Shown here: positions 17,643 to 25,392 of the stretch, in pieces | Layout of the letters: each line of letters starts with the position of its first letter | Numbering within the stretch: the stretch's first letter is position 1 | Assembly (NCBI RefSeq): GCF_016093295.1 | Contig: NZ_JAEDAL010000007.1 | Location: 103,372-167,371 of the forward strand | Source of the DNA: Inhella gelatinilytica | Lineage (GTDB): Bacteria > Pseudomonadota > Gammaproteobacteria > Burkholderiales > Burkholderiaceae_C | DNA: 64,000 nt | Direction: 5' to 3' | The notes under the pieces: generated by a model | Seen by the model: the letters and a program-made list of their open reading frames with translations, nothing else | What the model was told of the DNA's origin: nothing | The model's database searches: none | Program-made: the position numbers and the translations under genes

Positions 17643-19424
17643 TCACGGGGCGGCAAAGAAGCGGTCGTTGTTGGCCAGGTAGGGCACCAACACCGTGCTG
17701 TCTTTGATGGGCTCGGCATAGAGGTAGGCTGTTGCGGCCCCCGAGAAGTCAAACGCGGTTCCGTCCGCATAGCGGCCCGACAGGATGGTCTTGCGCAGGG
17801 CCGTGAGCTTGGTCTTCTGTTCCGCGCTGAGCGAGTTCTTAACGGCCGCGAAGACGGTGGCATAGGCGTGGTTGTTGGCGCCGTCGAGATCGCCATACCG
17901 GGCCGAAAGTTCCTGCACGCGCGCTTGAACGGTTTGTGGTGAGGTGCGGGGATCCTGAAGCGAACGCAACAAGGTGGCGATCTCGGTCCGCACCTCCACG
18001 ATGTTCGCCCCCGGGGTGCCGTACAAATGGCCACGCTGGCGATCGACCAGGCTGGACATCAGCTGGGCCTGCGTGGGGTTCACGTAGCCCAAGCCGGCAT
18101 CGACCAGCACGGCCCCTGCGGTGGCTGTGAGTTGTTCGTCGATGCTGTAGCCCTCGTGCCCGATGGCAGGGGCGTCCTTGATGTAGAACGAGCCGAAATA
18201 GGTGCCGTGCCGCTCGGGACAAAAGTACACATCAGCCGCCAGGGAACCGGCCCACCAGCTGTAGAGATCGCTTGCATAGGTCATGACAGCCACGGCGGTT
18301 CCAGCGGGAAGTCCTTGCAGCTTGTTGCGCACCTGTGCGTCCGTGACGTCCGGCCAGGAGGACCAGCCCTTGCCTTTCATTGCCGCCAAGTAGGCCAGTT
18401 GCGTGGCATCGAGCGAGCGCAGGATGTCGGCGTACAAAACCGCGCGGTCGAAGGCGATTTGCCCGTCCAAGAGATACAACTCACGCGAGGCCGTTTGAAC
18501 CGCCGCCAAATTCAGACCGGGGCTGCCCAGGGGCAAGTCGCCATCGGCCAGTCGTCGGAAGGCTTTCATCAGTGCGAAGCGGCGCAGTCCGTACTCGTTG
18601 CTCAGGGGCAATTGCGCTGCGGCGAGCGCCTTGAGTTTGGCGAGCTGCTCGTCCTTCAGGATGAACAACAGGTTGTTGGCGATGCGCGTGAGAAAGCTGG
18701 TGTTGTGACCCATGTTGTCTGGGTCGTTGTCGCGCAGGTACTGGAAGCCGGTGTAGTCGGCCACCTTGCCGGGTGGGAAGAACGACTGCGCCTCGAGATT
18801 GCCGGTCAGCAGGGCCAAGCCTGCAAAGGCCAGGGTGGTGCGTTGCGCCCCGTCGGACAGGGTTTGCGCCATCGTGAATTGCGCGCTGGGGTCGTCGCAG
18901 GGCATTGCCCTGGCGCCGGTCAGTTCGAATTGCAGCGTGGGTGCCGCGCGCTGGGTGAGTTCGACGTTGAAGCAACGGCTGTCGGCCCCCATGACCACGC
19001 GCAAGCCGGTGAGTGTCAGCAGCCCCGTGGCGGCATCAAACCCACCCCACGCCGGCAGGGGGTTGGCGCAGGAGCGGGCGGTGGCGGAGGTGACTTCCAG
19101 GCGGTAGGTGGGGGCGGTGGACAGGGTGCGCAAGCTGGCGTCGTAGCAGGTGCGGCCTCCCTCGATGTTGACCGGAACGCCCGTGAGCGACAGCATGCCG
19201 CTGAGGCTGTCATAGGTGGGTGTTGTGTCAATTGCCGCGGAAGGCTGGGCGATCGGGGCGGCGGGCTGAACGGCGACCGAAAGGGGCTGACGGTGCGATT
19301 CGCTCGCTGTTGCGGAGAGCTCCTCGCCACCGCCACCGCAGGCCGGTAGGCAGGCCGCCACAGCAAGGACGCAGACGCGGTGCTGCCGAGGGATGGACGC
19401 TGATTTCGAATGGGAGGGCCACAT
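17643..19424 (-). CDS. Uncharacterised exported lipoprotein with 'FCPERH' domain
   Basis: A 593-residue protein from the ATG at 19424. A GTG at 19472 is also in frame, but it would lie upstream of the predicted -10, so the ATG is preferred. The signal ends in a lipobox-like LPAC followed by GGGG. Residues about 50-190 hold two similar modules with paired cysteines (RTCYDASLRTL..., SRCFNVELTQ...). The rest matches the neighbour at 19577-20869 over most of its length: FPPGKVADYTGFQYLRD, FLTRIANNLLFIL, and the motif YFCPERHGTYFG. The C-terminal half is helical with LTPxQ/LxxLxxR phrases that recall periplasmic Spy/CpxP-like helices, but I cannot assign it to that family. Confidence 0.7.
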   Translation of the reverse strand: MWPSHSKSASIPRQHRVCVLAVAACLPACGGGGEELSATASESHRQPLSVAVQPAAPIAQPSAAIDTTPTYDSLSGMLSLTGVPVNIEGGRTCYDASLRTLSTAPTYRLEVTSATARSCANPLPAWGGFDAATGLLTLTGLRVVMGADSRCFNVELTQRAAPTLQFELTGARAMPCDDPSAQFTMAQTLSDGAQRTTLAFAGLALLTGNLEAQSFFPPGKVADYTGFQYLRDNDPDNMGHNTSFLTRIANNLLFILKDEQLAKLKALAAAQLPLSNEYGLRRFALMKAFRRLADGDLPLGSPGLNLAAVQTASRELYLLDGQIAFDRAVLYADILRSLDATQLAYLAAMKGKGWSSWPDVTDAQVRNKLQGLPAGTAVAVMTYASDLYSWWAGSLAADVYFCPERHGTYFGSFYIKDAPAIGHEGYSIDEQLTATAGAVLVDAGLGYVNPTQAQLMSSLVDRQRGHLYGTPGANIVEVRTEIATLLRSLQDPRTSPQTVQARVQELSARYGDLDGANNHAYATVFAAVKNSLSAEQKTKLTALRKTILSGRYADGTAFDFSGAATAYLYAEPIKDSTVLVPYLANNDRFFAAP

Positions 19425-19455
19425 GGCTGCGCTCGTGTGTAGTCTGGATGCGTCC

Positions 19456-19498
19456 AATCTAGGCCGGTGCACCTGCGAGACGATGACATCGGCGTCAT
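19456..19498 (-). promoter_or_regulatory. Predicted promoter with palindrome site D (FCPERH lipoprotein)
   Basis: ATGACATCGGCGTCAT (19483-19498) is a perfect ATGAC-N6-GTCAT. The minus-strand -10-like hexamer TAGATT (19456-19461) follows after exactly 21 bp. The inferred start near 19449 gives a leader of about 25 bases to the ATG at 19424. Confidence 0.68.
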
Positions 19499-19576
19499 GG
19501 CGGTGGACCGCGTAAACGACCGCGGCGCGAGCCAGGCGGATGGCGCAGTGCCCGTGCCCGCGCCATGCCGTGCGCC

Positions 19577-20869
19577 TCAGCGTTTGTCCGCGCCAAAGAA
19601 GCCCTCGGTCCTTGTCGCTTCCGCCATCCCTGCGGCATCCAACGGCGCGGCATACAGGAACGGGCCCTTGGGGTCGCGCGGGTCGTGGGGGCTGCGGGCG
19701 CGCAGCTGCTGCAGCGCGCTGCGTTGTGCGGGGTTGAGGTCCTGCCCCACCCGGGCGAAGGCTTGCACGTACAGGTACGCCAATTCACCGTCCAGTTCGC
19801 CGTAGCGGCGCGAAAGGGTCTGGACCCTTTGCGCGTCGGGGCGCTCGCCAACCAGGAAACGCCGCAACTCATGCGCGATCTCGCGCCGCACCGACGCAAT
19901 CTCTTGCAACTGGGCGCGCTGGCGGTCGGGCAGGGCCTCGATCAGCGCGCGTTGGGTGGGGCTGAGCAGGGTGAGGAAGTCGGCGCCGGAGTCGCCCGTG
20001 AGCGCTGTGCTGATGGAGAAGTCTTGCTTGCCAAGGGCTGGCGCGGTCTTGAGACCAAAGCCGCCGAAGTACATGGCGTGGCGTTCGGGGCAGAAGTAGG
20101 TGTCGGCCTCCAGGCTGCCCCCTTGCCAGGCAAAGAGCTCGCTGGCGTGGGTCATCATCGCCACGTCCAAGTCGTGGGGCAGGCTGCGGCGCTCTGCGGG
20201 GTCGGGTGCATCGGGCCAGGTGCGTGAGTCGCCGAATTTCAGGCGGGCCAATTGCGCTCGCTGATCGGCGCTCAGGCCCTGGATGACTTGGCCCATGGCG
20301 TCGGCACGGGCCCATGCGATCCGACCGTCGAGTTCATACAAGGCCGCGGAATGGGCAACAACGGCGGCACGACTCAAAGGGGCCTTGGCGGCCGGGCCGC
20401 TGCGCTCCAGGGTTTGGCGGAAGGCCTGGATCAACGGCAGGCGCAACAGGGCGAAGCGTCGGACATCGGCTTGCTGCTGCTTGGCCGCCTCGATCAATTG
20501 GGCACGCTGTGCCGGCGTCAAGATGGCCAGGGTGTTGAAGGCGATCCGCGTCAGAAAGGCCGGGCTGTGGCCTCCCTGCACGGCATCGATGTCGCGCATG
20601 TATTGAAAGCCGAAATAGTCCGAGACCTTGCCCGGGGGCAGAAAGGTGTCCGCCGCAAAGTCGCCTGTCAAAAACGCCAAACCGCTGAACGCAATGGTGT
20701 GGAGTTGGGCGCGATCCGACATGGCTTGCTGCAGCGAATAGCGCTGTGCGCCCTCACGCGGGGAGCGGGGTCGGTCGCCGTCCCGCGGTGGGCGGCGCTG
20801 TTCCGCCGGCGGCTCGCCGCGCGGCGGTGGGGCGTCGTTGGCGTGGAGGCCGGTGCTGAGGCTCAGCAA
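19577..20869 (-). CDS. Uncharacterised exported 'FCPERH' protein, shorter paralog
   Basis: About 430 residues, related to the lipoprotein at 17643-19424. Shared segments include IAFSGLAFLTGDF, FLPPGKVSDYFGFQYMRD, FLTRIAFNTLAIL and YFCPERHAMYFGGF. The C-terminal half has LSPTQRALI and LNPAQRSALQQL helices. The first conventional start in frame is a TTG at 20869, which would cut into a signal peptide. Upstream in the same frame the codons encode a convincing hydrophobic leader (YTCTAWLLL then SLSTGLHA) with no ATG, GTG or TTG before the TGA at 20930-20932. The true start may therefore be a rare codon (ATC at 20914 or ATA at 20905). It follows the 190-residue gene, probably in one operon with the YHYH gene. 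Confidence 0.65.
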   Translation of the reverse strand: MLSLSTGLHANDAPPPRGEPPAEQRRPPRDGDRPRSPREGAQRYSLQQAMSDRAQLHTIAFSGLAFLTGDFAADTFLPPGKVSDYFGFQYMRDIDAVQGGHSPAFLTRIAFNTLAILTPAQRAQLIEAAKQQQADVRRFALLRLPLIQAFRQTLERSGPAAKAPLSRAAVVAHSAALYELDGRIAWARADAMGQVIQGLSADQRAQLARLKFGDSRTWPDAPDPAERRSLPHDLDVAMMTHASELFAWQGGSLEADTYFCPERHAMYFGGFGLKTAPALGKQDFSISTALTGDSGADFLTLLSPTQRALIEALPDRQRAQLQEIASVRREIAHELRRFLVGERPDAQRVQTLSRRYGELDGELAYLYVQAFARVGQDLNPAQRSALQQLRARSPHDPRDPKGPFLYAAPLDAAGMAEATRTEGFFGADKR

Positions 20870-20929
20870 AAGCCAGGCAGTGCAGGTGTAGAGCTGGGGG
20901 CTTATGGGTGAGATCTTTTCAAAGGCGCT

Positions 20930-21502
20930 TCAAAAGCGGAAGAGGGGCGGTTTCTCCGCGGGGGCGCTGCGCACCCAGCGTTGCTGGGGTTCGTAGTGCA
21001 CCACCAGCACGCGCGGCAGTTCGGGGGGCAAACGCAGTTGAACGGCGGCCGTGGGGGCTTTGGACAGCCACTCCGCGCTCACCTCCAGGGTCTGGCCGTG
21101 TGCGTGGTCATGTGGGGCCACGACCGACTGCATGGCGCGTTGCTGGATCAGCGTTTGCACCCGGCTGGGCGTGGGCCATTGCCATTGTGTGGGGGCTTGC
21201 CAAGCGCCCTGGGCGGGTGCCAATTGGGTGCTGCTCTGGATCCGGAGCTGCAGGCGTTCAAACTGTGTGCGGAAGGCGGCGGCATCCAGCGCCGCCGTCT
21301 GGACGAGGAACTCCGCATCGCTCAACTGCGGTGCGAGGCTGCGGTGCATAAGGCTGACGAGGTCCATATGGAAGCGCAGGCTCACCTGCTGCGGGTGGCG
21401 CCGTACCAGGGTGAGACGGTCCGCCTCCATCTCGTGGGCCTGTGCCGCACTGGACCCAAGCCCCACGATCAGCAGCCAGAGACAAACCATCCAGAACTTC
21501 AT
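20930..21502 (-). CDS. Exported hypothetical protein (190 residues)
   Basis: The ATG at 21502-21500 is chosen because GGAGAAG precedes it and it gives a clean signal peptide (MKFWMVCLWLLIVGL, cleavage after AQA). The mature protein begins HEMEADRLTLVRR. It has a mixed beta-sheet look, a His-rich loop APHDHAHGQTLE near residue 135, and a C-terminal strand VLVVHYEPQQRW. The 'HEM-A' start after cleavage recalls the exported N-terminal domains of HupE-like proteins, but I cannot confirm it. It lies 20 bp after the YHYH gene. Its stop shares a reading frame with the next gene. Confidence 0.65.
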   Translation of the reverse strand: MKFWMVCLWLLIVGLGSSAAQAHEMEADRLTLVRRHPQQVSLRFHMDLVSLMHRSLAPQLSDAEFLVQTAALDAAAFRTQFERLQLRIQSSTQLAPAQGAWQAPTQWQWPTPSRVQTLIQQRAMQSVVAPHDHAHGQTLEVSAEWLSKAPTAAVQLRLPPELPRVLVVHYEPQQRWVRSAPAEKPPLFRF

Positions 21503-21522
21503 GACGCTTCTCCTCGGTCGCA

Positions 21523-23121
21523 TCAGCGGCAGTAGGTGATGGTGGGCTGCGTGGGGGTGCCTGCGCCGCTGGTGAACTGGAAGTTCCAGCAGGCGGACTT
21601 GCCCTTGTTGGCGGTTTGGGCGAGCAGTGTCTCCAAGGCTGCACCGGCGAGGCGCTGGTAGCGAATTCGATAGGTGCCCGGTCCGTTGGCATAGCTGTCA
21701 CTGCCCGTTTCCGTGGTGGTGAAGCTGCGTGCGCTCGTGAACTGCAGCACTTGGTAGCCATCTGACGGATCTTGGGTCAGTGTCATTTGCGACACACCAA
21801 AGGGCGTCACCGGGGGCTGGCGCATGGGGCTGAACTTGGCGCTCTGTCCGGCCAGGTCCGGGCTGGGGGTGCCGCGGAAGCACGAGAGCACGTAGGGCGA
21901 CGCGTCGGTCACGTGGTAGCTGTAGCCAGCGGGACCATTGCTCACTGGGTTGGTGTTGCCGCCGCACACACCGTCGCGTTGTGCCGGTGAGCCATCGGCG
22001 TTGTTGTAGCCGTAGATGGCAAAGCCATCCAGCGCCCAGCCCAGCGGGTGCGTGTCCCAATAGCTCGCGGGCTTGGTGGCCATCAGGCAGACGGGGGCGG
22101 CGTGGTAGTGGTAGTCGTCCGCCCGGCCCGCGTGGCCGTTGCAGACGTCCAGTTCGCCCAGCACCTTGGTGTCGCCGTTTTGGCAGCCGCCTTGCTTGCA
22201 GGGGTTGAAGATGGGCACACCGTTGATGGCCATGCCGATCGGGCCGTCCACGGCCGACGTGGAGGTGGCGGCCACGGCCGGGTTCAGGGGAATGCGCCAG
22301 GCCTTGGTGCCGTAGAAGTTTTGCGCAATGGGGACTTGCAGGTTGGTGGCCGTGATGCCGTCCATCATGGTGTGGCTCGTCAAGCCGTCCGAGCCTATGT
22401 AGGCGTAGCTGGCGTCGCAACCCACCGTCGGGCGCCCGGTGGTGGAAACCGCCACTGAATTGCGCACCAGCGCACAGGGTGCGGTGCTGCCGCTGGAAGC
22501 GGCGGTTCTGGCATAGCTCAGATTGAGCGTGGCCTTGCCCAAGGTCAGGGGCGCCAGCGCGGCCTCCAATTGGGCGCCCGTGACGGGCCCGCTGGCCAGG
22601 GTCGGGCTGGCGGACAGCGCGTACAGCGTCCAGGTGTAGATCTTGGCACCCGGTCCTTGGGAACAGGGGGGTTGGTAGGCCGCCATCGGCCCGTCGCTGC
22701 CGACACCGAGCGTGCCGGCGCCGAAGGCGTCACGCGCCAAAGCCGTGCGGCTGGCGGCGATGTTGTAGAGCACCCAGTTGTACTTGATGCTGCCATCGCC
22801 AGGGAGCGTGCTCATCAAGAGCGCGTACTCGCGGGTGCCGGCGGGCGGATTGGCCCAGGCAAGCGGCGGGCTGGAGCCGGGCCCGTCGCAGGTGTAGTCG
22901 GCGGGCAATTCGCTGCCATCAACCCCCAGCGGACTGGCGAGTGAAAAGCCGGCGGGACCTGGTGCAGGTGCAGGTGCAGGTGCAGGTGCAGGTGCAGGGG
23001 CAGGTGCAGGTGCGGGGACTGCATCTGTGGTGCCGCCTCCGCCGCAGGCGGCGAGGGTCAGTGCCGCTGCGGCAGCGAACGCTCCGCAGGGAATGCTGAA
23101 GATCGTAGAAGGGTGGGGCAT
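21523..23121 (-). CDS. PEBP-like/YHYH domain lipoprotein
   Basis: A 532-residue protein; the ATG at 23121 is preferred over a TTG at 23145. A lipoprotein signal (LTLAAC then GGGG) is followed by a Pro-Ala linker. Residues about 50-195 look like a bacterial YbhB-type PEBP domain (ELPADYTCDGPGSSPPLAW, then YNWVLYNIAAS and PPCSQGPGAKIYTWTLYAL). Residues about 210-430 form a YHYH domain, named for its motif, here ADDYHYHAAPVC, with WALDGFAIYGYNN downstream. About ten cysteines suggest disulphides. The last 100 residues are unassigned. It is the first gene of a likely three-gene operon with the 190- and 430-residue exported proteins, and palindrome site E lies upstream. Function of YHYH proteins is unknown to me. 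Confidence 0.85.
   Translation of the reverse strand: MPHPSTIFSIPCGAFAAAAALTLAACGGGGTTDAVPAPAPAPAPAPAPAPAPAPGPAGFSLASPLGVDGSELPADYTCDGPGSSPPLAWANPPAGTREYALLMSTLPGDGSIKYNWVLYNIAASRTALARDAFGAGTLGVGSDGPMAAYQPPCSQGPGAKIYTWTLYALSASPTLASGPVTGAQLEAALAPLTLGKATLNLSYARTAASSGSTAPCALVRNSVAVSTTGRPTVGCDASYAYIGSDGLTSHTMMDGITATNLQVPIAQNFYGTKAWRIPLNPAVAATSTSAVDGPIGMAINGVPIFNPCKQGGCQNGDTKVLGELDVCNGHAGRADDYHYHAAPVCLMATKPASYWDTHPLGWALDGFAIYGYNNADGSPAQRDGVCGGNTNPVSNGPAGYSYHVTDASPYVLSCFRGTPSPDLAGQSAKFSPMRQPPVTPFGVSQMTLTQDPSDGYQVLQFTSARSFTTTETGSDSYANGPGTYRIRYQRLAGAALETLLAQTANKGKSACWNFQFTSGAGTPTQPTITYCR
22961..23014. repeat. In-frame hexanucleotide repeat encoding a Pro-Ala linker
   Basis: Six uninterrupted GGTGCA units (22961-22996) are followed by GGGGCA, GGTGCA and GGTGCG. 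On the coding strand they give alternating Pro and Ala in the linker of the YHYH lipoprotein. Changes by whole units keep the frame, so linker length could vary by slippage without loss of the protein. Confidence 0.8.
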
Positions 23122-23162
23122 GGTGATTCCCTGCGGCAAGTTCAACGTGAACTTCGTGGGAA

Positions 23163-23205
23163 ATGCTAGAAACGGCAGCGCGACGATTCATGACATTGCA
23201 GTCAT
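23163..23205 (-). promoter_or_regulatory. Predicted promoter with palindrome site E (YHYH operon)
   Basis: ATGACATTGCAGTCAT (23190-23205) is a perfect ATGAC-N6-GTCAT. The minus-strand hexamer TAGCAT (23163-23168) follows after exactly 21 bp and is identical to that of site A. The inferred start near 23156 gives a leader of about 35 bases to the ATG at 23121. Confidence 0.7.
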
Positions 23206-23239
23206 TTGTCGCCGGACGCGCTTGAGCGTGCGGCTGCAG

Positions 23240-24643
23240 TTAGCGCGGCAGGATCAGCTGCATGGTCACACGATCATTTGAGGTATCCAGAAGGCTCAGC
23301 GACCCGCCGTGAGCGCGCGCAATTTCTCGAGCCAAGCTCAGGCCCAATCCGGTGCCGTCCACCTGGCGGCTGTGGGCCGCGTCACTCCGATAGAAGCGCT
23401 CGAAGAAGCGGGCGCGCTGGGCCGGTGTGAGTGGCGAAGTGGCGTTGCTGAAGGTGACCTCTACGCCAGTCGCCAGGTCGCGCGCGTGTATTTGCAGGGC
23501 CCCCTGGGTCAGCCCATGCCGCAGGGAATTGCTTAGCAAGTTGTTGAGCAGCTGACGCAGCAGCACGGCGTCAGCGCTAACCACCAGCCCAGGCGGTACC
23601 TTGACGTCGAGCTGCCGCTCATCGCTCAGCATGTGCGCATCAGCGACGAGGTTGTCCAGCAAAGCGCTCAAGTTGACGGGCTCACGGTGCAGGTCCAGGC
23701 GGCCGGCATCGGCGCGCGAAAGCAGCAGCAGCTTGCGAGATATCCCGGTGAGGCGCGTGACTTCCTCCAGGATCGCACCCAATTCCGCTTGAACGGCCCG
23801 CCCATAGGTGGCTTCAATGGCACGCTCCAGACGCCCCTGCAGGATGGTGAGCGGGGTGCGAAGCTCGTGCGCGGCATCAGCTGAGAAACGAGAGGCCTGA
23901 TGAAAGCTGGCTTCCAAGCGTTCGGCCATGTCGTTGTAGGCGGCAATCAACTCACGAAACTCGGACGGTTCGCCGGTGGCGGTTAACCGGCGACTTAACT
24001 CTTGCGGCGTGAGGCAACGCATTGCCTCGCGAAGCCGCTGGACAGGGCGCATCATGGTGATGGCGAGACCCGCTGCGCTCACCGCTGCAAGGAGTACGGC
24101 CAGCGGCAGCATCACTTGCAAGGTTCGCTGCCAAAGGGCTTTAAGCTCGTCGTCCAGCGACGTGAGTTGGGCTGCGAGATAGCCGGTACCAGCCCGAGTT
24201 TCAATCCGAACGACAGCCCATTCGGCGCTGGTGCTTTGCACTTCCGCGGTTTCGCATCGGCCACGGGGGTCGGTGCGCCCTGAGCCGGGTGCGTCCCGTC
24301 CTACGGCCGGATCCCACTTCAGTTGAGCTTGGATACCAAACCACGCCGTTTCTGGCGATTTGTCTGGTTGACCCTTTGCGACGGCGGCCCCGTCTTGCCA
24401 GTGCATGCGCAATTGGTCGGGGCTGTCCAGGCGCAATTTGCGCAAGATGTCATCAAAGAGCCGCGCTTCGGGTTCGGTACTGCGACGCGGGTTTCCCAAG
24501 CGACGGGCCTCCATGCACAGCCGTTCTTCCAATTGCTCAATTTCGAGTTTGCGCAGTTCATGCCCGCCGATAAGCAGGAGCGCAGCAGCCGTGACGAGCA
24601 CCACAAAGCTGGCTTGCAGGAAGAGGCGGAAATGAAGCCGCAT
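23240..24643 (-). CDS. Sensor histidine kinase of the local two-component system
   Basis: A 467-residue membrane kinase. It has a transmembrane helix at about 10-27, a periplasmic sensor of about 140 residues, a second helix at about 176-196 and a HAMP domain. The phosphoacceptor box AAHELRTPL has His259. The ATP-binding part shows the N-box LLNNLLSNSLRHG and the G-box VDGTGLGLSLA. Architecture matches EnvZ/CusS/QseC-type kinases. The periplasmic part has a Trp- and Asp-rich stretch but no recognised ligand site, so the signal is unknown. Its ATG overlaps the regulator's TGA by one base (TGATG). The YHYH operon begins 118 bp beyond its stop. Confidence 0.92.
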   Translation of the reverse strand: MRLHFRLFLQASFVVLVTAAALLLIGGHELRKLEIEQLEERLCMEARRLGNPRRSTEPEARLFDDILRKLRLDSPDQLRMHWQDGAAVAKGQPDKSPETAWFGIQAQLKWDPAVGRDAPGSGRTDPRGRCETAEVQSTSAEWAVVRIETRAGTGYLAAQLTSLDDELKALWQRTLQVMLPLAVLLAAVSAAGLAITMMRPVQRLREAMRCLTPQELSRRLTATGEPSEFRELIAAYNDMAERLEASFHQASRFSADAAHELRTPLTILQGRLERAIEATYGRAVQAELGAILEEVTRLTGISRKLLLLSRADAGRLDLHREPVNLSALLDNLVADAHMLSDERQLDVKVPPGLVVSADAVLLRQLLNNLLSNSLRHGLTQGALQIHARDLATGVEVTFSNATSPLTPAQRARFFERFYRSDAAHSRQVDGTGLGLSLAREIARAHGGSLSLLDTSNDRVTMQLILPR

Positions 24644-25335
24644 CAGTCGATACGGCGAAAGCGATAGCCCACGCCCCGGACGGCCTCAATCAAAGGCTCG
24701 ACGCCATGGGCATCGGTCGGGGTGAATTCAGCGAGTCGAGCGCGGATGCGCTTGATGCAAACATCCACCACATTGGTGGCAGGGTCAAAGTCGTAGCCCC
24801 AGACGTGTTCCAAGAGTTGGGCCCGGGAAAAGACTTCGCCCGGCGAGCGCATCAAGTACTCCAGCAAGCTGAACTCTCGAGCCGTCAATTCGACCTCACG
24901 GCCACTTAGCTGAACACTTCGGGTGATGCGATCCAGGCGCAATGCGCCGACTTGCAACTCGGATTGGCGCTCGCCCTTAAACCGTCGCAAGACCGTGTGC
25001 AGGCGCGCGGCGAGCTCCTCGACAAAGAACGGTTTGGCCAAGTAGTCGTCTGCTCCCAGAGCAAGACCTTGAATGCGGTCTCCCAATTCGTTTCGGGCGG
25101 TGAGGAGCAAGACGGGCGTATTGATGTGACGCTGGCGCAAGTCTTGCAGAATGTCCAAGCCATCCCGCCCTGGAAGCATCAAGTCAAGCACGATGGCATC
25201 CCAATCGGGCTTAAGGGCCTGCATGTGGCCTTTCCGTCCGTCCGCTTCCCAGCAGACGCTGAAGCCCCGGGTCTCAAGCCCTGAGCGCACAAAGTCGGCG
25301 ATGCCGGCTTCATCTTCGATCAGCAAGATCCTCAT
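24643..25335 (-). CDS. OmpR/PhoB-family response regulator of the local two-component system
   Basis: A 230-residue regulator starting at the ATG 25335-25333 (MRILLIEDEAGIADFV). The receiver domain has the acidic pair Glu7-Asp8, the phosphoacceptor Asp51 in IVLDLMLPG, the Thr of LLLTARNE and the Lys of YLAKPF. The C-terminal winged helix carries LTAREFSLLEYLMRSPGEVF, a recognition helix in NVVDVCIKRIRARL, and the wing GVGYRF. OmpR-type regulators bind inverted or direct repeats as dimers. The palindrome 35 bp upstream and five more in the neighbourhood are the natural candidates. It is co-transcribed with the kinase. Confidence 0.94.
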   Translation of the reverse strand: MRILLIEDEAGIADFVRSGLETRGFSVCWEADGRKGHMQALKPDWDAIVLDLMLPGRDGLDILQDLRQRHINTPVLLLTARNELGDRIQGLALGADDYLAKPFFVEELAARLHTVLRRFKGERQSELQVGALRLDRITRSVQLSGREVELTAREFSLLEYLMRSPGEVFSRAQLLEHVWGYDFDPATNVVDVCIKRIRARLAEFTPTDAHGVEPLIEAVRGVGYRFRRID

Positions 25336-25342
25336 GGTGCGG

Positions 25343-25385
25343 ATTGGGCCCGCGGGGGGGAGCCGTACCATGACATTAGTGTCAT
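25343..25385 (-). promoter_or_regulatory. Palindrome site F upstream of the two-component operon
   Basis: ATGACATTAGTGTCAT (25370-25385) is a perfect ATGAC-N6-GTCAT, extended to ATGACA-N4-TGTCAT. At the 21-bp spacing the minus-strand hexamer is CCCAAT (25343-25348), a weak -10. A start near 25336 would give an almost leaderless mRNA. The site suggests autoregulation. Confidence 0.6.
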
Positions 25386-25392
25386 TTTTACG

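Noticed and set aside
19424..19472. GTG start at 19472 for the FCPERH lipoprotein
   Set aside because: It would begin only 11 bp from palindrome site D and upstream of the predicted -10 box, and the extra residues add nothing to the signal peptide. The ATG at 19424 fits better.
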